From Hetaerina americana (Eukaryota > Arthropoda > Insecta > Odonata > Calopterygidae): a stretch of 64,000 nucleotides of DNA. Positions 54,890 to 64,000 of this stretch are shown in pieces. Below the pieces are notes generated by a model. That model saw nothing but the letters and a program-made list of their open reading frames with translations. It did not search any database and was not told the origin of the DNA. The position numbers were made by a program, and so were the translations under genes. Every line of letters starts with the position of its first letter. Within the stretch, counting starts at the first letter, position 1. The DNA is taken from positions 51,686,013-51,750,012 of the forward strand of contig JAKTNV010000005.1 in NCBI GenBank assembly GCA_022747635.1, read 5' to 3'.

Positions 54890-57290
54890 TTGATAATGCA
54901 CAACACATTTTGGTTCACAGAACCATCCTCAGGTACAAGATAAGGTTCAAATAGTGAATAAATCATATTTATACATGTTTGAGGAAGGGAAGGTAGGTAG
55001 GTGGGGGCATAGAGGGGAAAGATGGAAAACCCAAAGATAATAGAGAAAACAAAGTAATGGAGAGTTAAAAAGAAGGGGAGGAAAGGATAAGCACATGTGG
55101 TAATTATTGAGACGACTGTAGCAGGTAGCTGGTACCCTTGCTATAGGGGGTAGGGAAGCATACAGAAGGGTTAGGCGGGAAGGGGACATGGAAAGGACAG
55201 AGGCAGGTTGAGGAATTCGATAAAAGTGATTCTAAGAAGGACATTTTTGGGGAAAGGTTATTCCATACAAAACTGTGAGTGGGAGGTAAGGGGTGGGTGG
55301 ATGCGAAAATCTGTGGAGGGTGGAATCAGTTGGAGAGAGGGAGTTTCACTGTTTGCTGTAGAAATGGGATTCTGAGGAGAGGAGAGTGGTTTGTAAAAAA
55401 TTGGTCATTTAAAAGAACATTCATATTTAACTGTAAAATTTTAAATGATTCTAAAATATCAAGTCTTTTGCCCTTATTTTCACTGTGCAGAATTTCAGGG
55501 TGAAATTTACATGAGTGGGATGATTGTAGTAGATGCTTAGCTAGGAGTGACATTTCATCATTGGTTCTCCAGTATCTTTCATGTTCTTTTATTCTAGTCT
55601 TGAAACTTCTTCCGGTCTGGCTTATCTAGCACATGTCATGGGAATCACACTTCACTTTGTGAATGTCGGATTTTAGGTGGGGTTCTAGTTTGTCTTTGTT
55701 GGGGCAAAGGATTTTTCCCAGAGAATGAGGACTATGAAATGATAAATTTAACTTTCTTTTATTAAAATTTGTGCAATCTTATTGGAAAGATCACCTACAA
55801 ACAATGGACTACACCACTTTTTGGGCTTTTTATGTGTGGAGGTAAGAGCATAACTGGGAAATAGCTTTAGATTTTAATTTTTTCTGTTAGAGATTGGCAA
55901 AGTTTACACTAGCCATTGGATACTGCTATTGATTTTATGATGTCCAGCTCATGGTTGAAATTTTTTATAGTTAGGGGTATGACAAGGCAGTTTATCATTG
56001 AATGGAACAGTGACAATTTCTGGGCTGTAAGATGGCAGGAATCGGCTGGGATGATCACATCGTTGTAACATGGTTTCTTGTATATGCCAAAACTATGTTT
56101 ATCACCTATGACAGATATGGAAAGATCAAGAAAGTTCAACTCTTTCCAAGATTCAATTTCCATTGTGAACTTAATTTTGGGTAGCTCGGTGTTTAGAAGA
56201 TTGAGTAAACTGTCTAGGTGTCTTATACTTCCTTTCCGGCAGCAGATGATGTTGTCAGCATGGCGATACCAGTAGAATATATTAGTTAGGATAGGATGGT
56301 CTCAATTAAATAATTGTGATTCTAAATTGTCCATATATATTTATGCTAATAGTGTGGGACATAGGAGATCCCATTGCTAAGCTGTCTGTTTGATAATAGA
56401 AAACATTACTGAATAAAAAGTAATTCTGATTTGCAAATAGTTCCATGAGTAGATGGAGTTCTTTGTTGAACACAGGGTTCCTGTTGGAGTTTCTCATTAA
56501 ATCCTTGGTGAGTAACAAAGTTTTTTGAATGGGCTGAGAAGTAAATAATTCTTTTACGTCAAAGGAAACTAGTTAGGAGTTGAGAGGCAAAGAGAGATGG
56601 TGATGATTATGTATTAAGTGAGTGGAATTTTCAACTCTATATTTTGCTGAAAAACTAGTGGATTGTCTGAAGTTGGTATTAAGTTTGGAGGCTAATTTGT
56701 TTGATGGTGAGTGCCAGTGATATGCATGAAATCACTGGGCAAACATGCTCCATCTTTATGAATTTTCAGGACACCATAAATTCTAGGAGGAAAATGATTC
56801 ATTTTAATAATTTTCTCCTTTCACTTTCTGGGAACAGTTTAGAGCTGGCAGATAAGGCTGTTTTTACACTGTTTTGGAACCTAGTGGTTGGCTCCTGAGG
56901 TAGGATCACAAAGGAGTTATCTATTAACTTGTTGTCACATTTTTCCATATTAGATGATTTGTTTAAGATTATTATGCTGTTACCTTTATCTGCTTTAGGG
57001 ATGGTTAGGTTTTCTTTTTCTGTCTTCTGCTTGATGGATCTTTAAACATTGTTATATTGCAGGTCCTGTTTCTTGAGGTAGCACATGTCTCGATTGTCAG
57101 GTTGGGAGGTGATAATATAAGCAACATTTTGTATAATGCCTGCATGTTCACCATGGAGGGCGACATCAAAGTCTACTATCAAAGATTTTAAGGGGTGTTG
57201 TGTCAGAGGCTGAGTAGGGGCAAACATAGAGCCTTTTTGCAGTAGTTCAAACTCAAGAACTGATAAAGGAGGAATCAGGTAAGTTTACTA
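54890..57290 (-). mobile_element. Penelope-like element, RT plus GIY-YIG, degenerate
   Basis: Minus strand in order: IPKADKGNSIIILNKSSNME (about 57000); FYYQTDSLAMGSPMSHTISI (motif B, about 56400); FYWYRHADNIICC (motif C, usually YVDD, about 56260); LNFLDLSISVIGDKHSFGIY, KKPCYNDVIIPADSC; then CDSHDMC*ISQTGRSFKTRI, KEHERYW (about 55610), the GIY-YIG nuclease. The end has CTGAGGATGGTTCTGTGAACC, a worn terminal motif. Stops and lost catalytic residues show it is inactive. Confidence 0.8.
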
Positions 57291-57299
57291 CTTTAGGGT

Positions 57300-59735
57300 G
57301 AAACTTAAAATCAAATTTGGGTGCCACTCATTGTCTGTCATCTCGATAGCAACCTTCCCTTGTGCAAAAAAAATGTTAATAATTTAAGAGCAATTCAACC
57401 ATATGTATAAAACCTCTTATGTAAATAATATAATGTAAAAAAACCATCCAATTGCTGCATATAATTACAGGGTAATGTGTGACCTCTCTCCAGCCTGAAT
57501 TCATTTGCTTCACAATAACATTCTTCCTTGGTCCTAACTAATATGTATCTAACAGACACAATGCCTTGGTATTCAATCTGTTTACCCTCTCTTTACCCCC
57601 TTACAATTTTGCACTTGGCTTGGCCCTACATAAGTATGAGGTGGGGAGTGGTAGAAAATATTTGTCTAGATCATTAAGAATAGGAGTTGTAATCAAAAGT
57701 TTTTGTGAGATCTGTGAAAGTTTAGTGCACTTGATAATTCTTTGTTCCAAATCAGAAATCATTATTCAAATTATCATTTCCAAAATTTTAAAATATTTCC
57801 AGTTTTTGGCAATATACCTCAAAAATTCTAATAGCCTCCTGCCATTGATTTTTTCTCTTTTATTATCCAGCAGGTGTTTAAAAGTTAGACAGAAAGACTC
57901 ACCGATCCTTGAAATGGACTTGTGCGTTAGTTGCATATCATAGGTCCGTGATTTTCCTATTGCAATGCAGCTGAGTTGCCAACGTACCTCTCGGTGAAAA
58001 ATGACATGGAACATAAGGTATACTTGCAGGTTTGTTCTCTTGAAGTGGATAGTGGAATCCATGGAACATGAGTTTAAATTTCCTTTGCCAAAGTCAGACC
58101 AGACCTTTGCAATGTTGTGGTCACACTGGACTAGAATTGAGGCCTGTTCTTACTTATTATTTATTGGAATAATTCCAATGGCCCATGATATATTTTATCA
58201 TACCTATCAATTTCTTTTTCATCAATGACTTAAAATATCACCATCTCTCAGTTTCTCATTGTCTAAGCTTTTCCTTCTTCTTGGTTGTCGACCAACAGCG
58301 TTTATACTTTTCCTTAAATGGAAATTTTATTTTTTCTCCTCTAAACTTATGTGTAACCTTTAAAATATTCTAATCTTTTCTATTTTGTATTGTCAAAGAT
58401 GAGGTTTAGGATTTGTACTATGTTATGATCCATATTAAATTCTTTTCTGATGAAGTCTAAATGTGTTCTTCATTGTGCATGTCATCAGTTCTCTTTTTTT
58501 GCATAACATTGGCAAAGTCAACTCTCCTCCTGAACTCCCTGCTACTGTGACCATTTTTCACAAAATTAATTTAAAATATGTCCACTGTCACAGATTTTCT
58601 AGCTCATTCCTCACCATTTACCTTTGCCTGTTACTCTTGAAGATGAGGTAAATTTGATGCTTTCTTAATTAATCTTCATCCCACACTTCTTTCTCAGCTA
58701 CTGAATTGCACTGAATAATTGCTTGCTCATGGTGATGAGGCAATTCCACTTGCAGCCCATTCATCATTCCCAATTCAAGCTCATTTAATTCCATGCTTAT
58801 GATATCCTCTACGCAAAAGTTAATCATGGGTGATAACAGAAAACTCTCTCTAAATTTCCTGCCCATCAATATCCATTCAGATCTTTTCTTAGCCATGCAT
58901 ACTCCTGCCATTTGATCTATAAAAAGGCTTTAAATAGTTTTCCCACCCCCTAAGCCAGTTCCAATTTTAAAAAAATTTTCATTAAGTTATTTCAGTCACC
59001 TCTTTCAAATGCTCTCCGAAAAACAATAGAAGTATAACTAAGAATGTTAATAGTCAATGTAAATTTTGTTAAATGTTCTCAAATCTGCTGTGGTGTGCTA
59101 AAATCTCATGTGTTACCCTCCAACACTTCCCAAACTGCAAGTGATTTCACCTAGGGGAACAGTGGGTTGACCTTCATACTATTTCTGTTCATGGCTCTCA
59201 ATGCTACCCATTCTGTTGCTGAAAGAAAACCAAGGTCCAATGGTCTCCTCCTGCATTTACCTTTTCTATGGATGGGATTATGATGAAACTAATTATATAT
59301 TCTGACTGAATTCTTCATCATAAACTGTGCAAATATGATGCCAAATGAAATAAAGAAACAATGGGATATGTTTTTGTTGATTTTTATCTACGTGGCTAAT
59401 ACTATAGATCTACTGACCTAAATGTGTGAAGACAAGTTGTGTCAATCAATTTTGAAAGCTACATATGCTAAGGGTGGGCAATCTTATAGGGTATAATGAG
59501 CATGGCAACTGTGGAATTTTAGAAAAGTTTGCTTGGAGGTGTTGGATGAAAATATTATATTTTTAAAATACTTACCTTTTATGAACAACGGAAAGTATTA
59601 TGTGCTTGTTAACAACTTTCTTAAGTTTGTCATATCATCCATTCATTCTCCCAAATTATACCTATTGTGTTGTGTTAGAATCAAAAGATAATTATGGTTT
59701 ATTTTCTTGAGGTCATGTATAAATATTAACATTTC
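57300..59735. other. No gene recognised
   Basis: Overlapping antisense frames at 57566-57943 and 57766-58062 may be the far end of the Penelope-like element, but I cannot place them. 58230-58920 could hold a worn LINE on the minus strand. Nothing is firm. Confidence 0.35.
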
Positions 59736-59739
59736 TAGG

Positions 59740-60300
59740 TCACCATTGAATACAAAATGATTCTAGAAGGAATTGAAACTGTCTTCTTGGAAACCCATGA
59801 TTTCCTTCTTAGCAGCTTCATGTATGGTGTGCGGCTCGTGTGGAAGAGCATCGTCATGTTGCAAGATTGTTGGCACCAGGCTGCCTGTAACACGACAAAC
59901 TTCTTCCTGGGATATTCCAATATGGTTTATGATACGCTTTTGATTGATTCGCGGGTCATTTTGAATCATACCTTCGACGAGTTTGCAATATTTATCATCT
60001 GTGACAGTGATTGGACGTCTGCTGCATGTTTCATCAACAATTATGGCTTTTCCAGGCTCGCAACCATGAAATTTTACTACCCATCAATTTACAGTAGACA
60101 TGTCAACAGCATTGTCACCATAAACAGCCTTTAAACGACGATGAATCTCAGTAGGAGTCACTTATTCAGCAGTTAGCAGTTAAAAATTCGATGACAGCAT
60201 GCTCTTTAACTCGCGTTGACTTAGCACTAGAACACGTCTCTATACTTCCACTTCTCGAATACACTGGATAAATATAACGGCCACAAACCTGCGCATGCAT
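59740..60300 (-). mobile_element. Degenerate mariner, internally deleted
   Basis: The minus strand encodes KSTRVKEHAVIEFLTAN, then VTPTEIHRRLKAVYGDNAVD, MIQNDPRINQKRIINHIGIS, and after a gap LQHDDALPHEPHTIHEAAKK, the second catalytic Asp region. The segment with the first Asp is missing. A stop lies after FLTANC. Confidence 0.7.
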
Positions 60301-61150
60301 TTTGAGGGGGAACGTTATTTCCACATGACACAAGGAGTGCATCTGATGGTCATTTTGTTTGTGGTCTACAAGCATGTGTGCATTTGTTTTCAGCCTACCC
60401 TCATATACTATATGTATTCCTTTTACATAGACACATCTTAGTCCTAATTCAGTGAAGGCTATTTTCTACCCTCTCCTTTAAAAGAATGAGGGCCAGTTTC
60501 TTTCCTCATACAATTGACCTAGACTCTACTGCTAAATGTCTTACTTTTCTAATGAGGCTGCAGTTTACAATTATTAATAAGAAAGATTTGTGAAAGCTTT
60601 ATAATTGAATCATGGAACCTGACTCAGGAATAGACCGAAGCATTGAAACGTTTCTAGATTTTCTTTTCATTTATGTGTGTCTATAAAAATCTTCCATGTG
60701 CATCATTGATGAGTGCTATGACAATTAGGACATACGAGTATATGGTGAGCAATTTTGCTGCTTAAGTTGTCAATATCCCAGTACTTAAAATTCATTTACA
60801 TGCTTTGTATTTCAATGCATAATTTGTAAATATTTACTTTCTTTCACTTTTGTTTAGTTTTGTTAACTGAGCTGAGCCATTTTTGGGCAGAGCATTCTTA
60901 TTTTATAGAAAAATTAATTTGTCATGGTTGCATTTGTTTCCAACTAAGTAAATACCTAGCTCAGTCTGTTTAATATTTCATGCATGCATTTTGTCAGTCA
61001 ACTGCTTTATAATAATTAGTGTCTTATTTCCATGTGTTTTGGGTTTCACCAAATATCGATTTACATTTCAACATCAATACCTAGATTTGGTTATAAATTT
61101 GTTCTATGTTGATTGATCTCATTAACATTTTTCCTTTACATTTCCATTAC
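60301..61150. other. No gene recognised
   Basis: At about 60620-60655 CCTGACTCAGG..GCATTGAAACGT weakly recalls a Penelope-like terminus. Otherwise nothing. Confidence 0.35.
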
Positions 61151-61152
61151 AG

Positions 61153-61368
61153 CATTGCTGTCAGGATTTTTCTCTCCTATTGACTTCAAACGTTGGCCAA
61201 CAGTACAGTGCAACAGCAGCAGTGAGCTATTCGGAGGAGTACCATCAACGTTCCTGCAGAATTGAAGAATAGAGAAGTGTTACTTCATGTGGCTGGCCGG
61301 ATGTATTTTTCAGAGTATTGTCAGAATATATAGTATGAGGATGAATTGTGCAGTGTTATGGATAAAAT
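61153..61368 (+). other. Possible terminal exon of an unrecognised transcript
   Basis: TTTCCATTACAG at 61152 is a strong acceptor and AATAAA at 61363-61368 a poly(A) signal. Two frames are open: HCCQDFSLLLTSNVGQQYSA to ..RSCRIEE, and LLSGFFSPIDFKRWPTVQCN to ..PSTFLQN. I recognise neither, so it could be a protein end, a 3'UTR exon or a noncoding RNA. Confidence 0.3.
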
Positions 61369-61728
61369 AAATTTTCTTTAATCCAATAGTTTTGTTTTTG
61401 ATTTAGAAAATTCCGATCCTGGAAAGACCCTGTGTTTGTGAGTTAGTGATGGGAATCAATATATTTGAATATTATTGAAAGACATTAATACTCTAGTGAT
61501 CATAAATTAAAGGAGTACTGCCAAGTTAAGGGCGACAGAAGAAATTGACATACCATAATTTCAATCTTAAATAACTGAAAATTGGAAGAGTTAAAATTAA
61601 TAAGTTCAGTAGAGAGCAAAGAGAAATCTGAATGTCTGATGACAGCCATGGAGCCATGAATATTTTCAATGTAGAGAGAAAAAATAGTATGTATCAATAC
61701 TGTATACTTTAATGTATACTATGGGTTA

Positions 61729-61998
61729 AAACCATATACACAGTAATCAACCCACAGGTCAATTTTGCTGGCGATGGTGGAGCTCGGTCACGCAGTCCAA
61801 TTAAGCCCGATGGATGTGTAAGCATGGGAAGCGTGTGAAATTGTCACTCAGCTTAGGGGGGGGGCAGTTAATATCCCTGTGCCGATTATGTTTCCTAGGA
61901 AGATCTGGTACCGGAAAAAGCACATAACTTGGCTTGCCCAGGAATTGAATCCAGGCCAATCCCGGGTTAATGAGTCCAATGCTCTACTGCGTACGGGT
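61729..61998 (-). repeat. tRNA-derived SINE (family 3), copy 2
   Basis: The minus strand begins CGTACGCAGTAGAGCATTGG, then CCTGGATTCAATTCCTGGGC (B-box-like). The body runs to GACCTGTGGGTTGATTACTG. It is homologous to 46560-46815. Confidence 0.6.
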
Positions 61999-62251
61999 TA
62001 TATATTGATAATATAATTATATATTATGGTTTGATTAATAACATAAATGGAATGTAAAACTTTCTGTAAGAACTTTATCAGTGGAATGATGATCATCAAT
62101 TGAAAATATCCCCAAAAATCTTCATTTTACTCGGAAATAATCTTCAAACATTCCAGCCCACATCTGTCTCATCCTTGAGACATAGGCATTCCCCACTGCG
62201 TTCCCTGTACTCCAGATGGTGCCATAACAAGCAGCTTTTTGCCAGATTTAT

Positions 62252-62291
<40 letters not shown>

Positions 62292-62324
62292 TATATATAT
62301 GTAAAAAATATTTTTTATATATAA

Positions 62325-62415
62325 CCATAAACACAGTAATCAACCCGAAGGTCGGTTTGGTAGGTGATGGTAGAGTTCACCCAGTACTAAGCCCGACAGT
62401 GTGTAAAATTCACAC
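62325..62415 (-). repeat. tRNA-derived SINE (family 3), 3' part
   Basis: ACACAGTAATCAACCCGAAGG through CCAGTACTAAGCCCGACAG matches the 3' portion of copy 2 at 61737-61830. Confidence 0.55.
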
Positions 62416-62446
62416 ATCAGGGTATATATATATATATACACACACA

Positions 62447-63199
62447 CGAGGGTCATCCGGAAAGTAGTACCCGTTCGTGAAATAAAGACACAAAAGTAAA
62501 TATTAACAATCATAAAAAATTTTATTTGAAAGAGGATACTTTAAACTACTTCTCAACATAATCTCCAAGCAAATTAAGGCATTTGTCATAACGTGTGACA
62601 AGTTTCTGTATTCCTGCTGCATAGTCCTTCGCCGCCAGCTCATTGAGATACGCGAGGGACCCATCTTGCACAAATTTTTGCATAATGCAGATGGTGTTTA
62701 ACAATTTCATGAACAATTGTTCGAGAAACATTGGGAAAATGCTCACAGATGTCATCAATTGTGACGCGCCGATCGTTCCTCACGAATTCGTCAACTGAGC
62801 TCACCATTTGGTCTGTAATGACAGACGGTCTCTCCGAACGCTCATCGTCGTGTGTGTTCCCCCTCCCCATGTTGAAGTTGCGACACCACCGCCGAACAGA
62901 CGACTCGTCCATTACATTGTCTCCATACACCTCCTTTAATTGGCGATGAATATCACATGGGCGAACGTTTCTTGCATTGAGGAATTTAATCACTGCCCTC
63001 ACTTCACAACTGGCGGCGTTCTCAATTTTTTTAAACATTGTAAACAATCACAGAAACAACACAGGCAATGCTAGCGTCACGCAACTTGGCTCAGAGAAGG
63101 CAGACAAGCCACTGAAGCTATCTGACCTCGTCCAGCGGCTACTCGCGTCGTCAGCACTTCATGCGGCACGAACGGGTACTACTTTCCGGATGACCCTCG
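62447..63199 (-). mobile_element. mariner, internally deleted, perfect 33-bp TIRs
   Basis: The terminal repeats CGAGGGTCATCCGGAAAGTA.. at 62447-62479 and inverted at 63167-63199 are identical over 33 bp, flanked by TA-rich DNA. The minus strand keeps the transposase start (MFTMFKKIENAASCEVRAVI, VYGDNVMDESSVRRWCRNF) through ICARWVPR, then jumps with a frameshift to LNELAAKDYAAGIQKLVTRY, DKCLNLLGDYVEK. The catalytic core with its three Asp is gone, so it could move only with transposase supplied in trans. Confidence 0.88.
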
Positions 63200-63535
63200 T
63201 ATATATAATATATATCCTGTCATATGTACTCTATTATATATACACTATTATATATGAATGGAATGCTCATTTGGTCCCATGGGTAAGTAACGAAGTAAGT
63301 CTGACGGCGGCCTCTGCTTAGGCAGTGAGTGAGTTCGGAGAACAACGAGTGTTTATTGAAGTGTATGAAAGAGCGGAGTCTTAAATAACATATGAAAGCC
63401 ATCCCCTACCCATTAAGAAGTGGCTAAGTGTATCATAAGACCCGTGTCAATTTCGTGGAAAAAGTTTCCCGTGTATAATTATTAGCATTTATGAAAGATC
63501 GGCGTTTTAAATAGCATTAGAAAACGCTCCTCTGC
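63200..63535. other. AT-rich spacer, nothing recognised
   Basis: It starts with TATA repeats and ends near GAAAACGCTCC. No coding signal. Confidence 0.4.
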
Positions 63536-64000
63536 TAGCGAAGACGGCGGTATGGCCGTCTCGCTTTCTCTTTTCCTCCCTCCCCGCTCCCCCTCGCCTC
63601 TGCGCGCGGCCGACACGTCGCTGGGGACTTGAACGCGCGATCAATTCACCTCTCGTAATTTCCAATTGGGTCTCTGTTTAATTGGACATAGACAAACGCT
63701 CGCAGCGTCTCTCAACGACGAAGGCGCGAAGCTTCTGAAGGACGAATTTCAACCCTTTGGGCACTTTCTGCAAATTTCGTCGATTTTCTCGGAGAACTAA
63801 AAAGAGGGAATAGGGGGTTTCAAGGTCAAATGGTGGGAACTACGGTGAACACAAGGCCGCTGAAGGTCAGTTAGAGGTCGTCCGAGGACACGACCGGGCG
63901 TCAAACGGAGATCACTGGAGTCAAACGACAGCGGGAAAGAAATACAAAAGCATATGCTTAGCGTTTTCCGGCCCGTAACTCTACGACCGTGCATTACAGA
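63536..64000. other. GC-rich, CpG-containing block at right edge
   Basis: A sharp switch to GC-rich sequence with many CpGs (CGCGCGGCCGACACGTCGCTG and others). No long frame beyond a weak one. It may be a promoter region or the start of a repeat; it is cut by the window edge. Confidence 0.4.

Noticed and set aside
57566..57943. 125-residue plus-strand hydrophobic frame
   Set aside because: No homology or splice context; overlapped by an equally plausible antisense frame in repeat-rich DNA.
59757..60134. 125-residue plus-strand frame
   Set aside because: Antisense to a degenerate mariner transposase.

Overview
The window looks like nuclear DNA of an arthropod, most likely an insect. It is AT-rich, genes are split by introns of 0.3-3.2 kb with standard GT-AG borders, and the intergenic DNA is packed with decayed mariner, Penelope-like, LINE, SINE and MITE copies. 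The phenoloxidase sequences carry insect-type motifs. An early-branching winged insect would fit, but the species cannot be fixed from sequence alone.

Positions 1-31.3 kb hold a head-to-head pair of prophenoloxidase (PPO) genes. PPO-A is on the minus strand: four exons lie at 7675-7559, 5458-5266, 4097-3859 and 804-602, and the gene runs off the left edge. PPO-B is on the plus strand: twelve exons from 11705 to 31156 join in frame to a complete 722-residue protein with all six copper-binding histidines and the GCGWP motif. The two genes share intron positions and phases, so they are tandem-inversion paralogs. PPO-A has Asn where the third CuA histidine should be, and both proteins differ from the usual Arg-Phe activation site. 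About 4 kb lies between them, with a TATA-like box on each side and a dead mariner in the middle.

Positions 31.3-47 kb contain no recognised host gene. They hold SINEs, an RTE-like LINE with a precise SINE insertion, mariner remnants, a TIR-bearing MITE and a 400-bp palindromic retroposon whose two arms each carry a tRNA-like cloverleaf.

Positions 47-50.1 kb hold Tada2a (minus strand, 442 residues, no intron in the coding sequence, probable 5'UTR intron). A relic or partial MYG1 exon lies divergently about 0.2 kb upstream of it.

Positions 50.1-64 kb are again mobile-element territory: a LINE split by a 360-bp solo LTR, another LINE fragment, a Penelope-like element, two mariner copies (one with perfect 33-bp terminal inverted repeats), a tRNA-derived SINE family, one possible unrecognised terminal exon, and a GC-rich block at the right edge.

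The most unusual signal is a dispersed family (copies near 1.0, 15.4, 16.9, 22.0 and 34.8 kb) of palindromic elements with tRNA-like arms. At least three copies have one fixed end, one variable end and 10-13 bp target-site duplications, which implies spread by reverse transcription.
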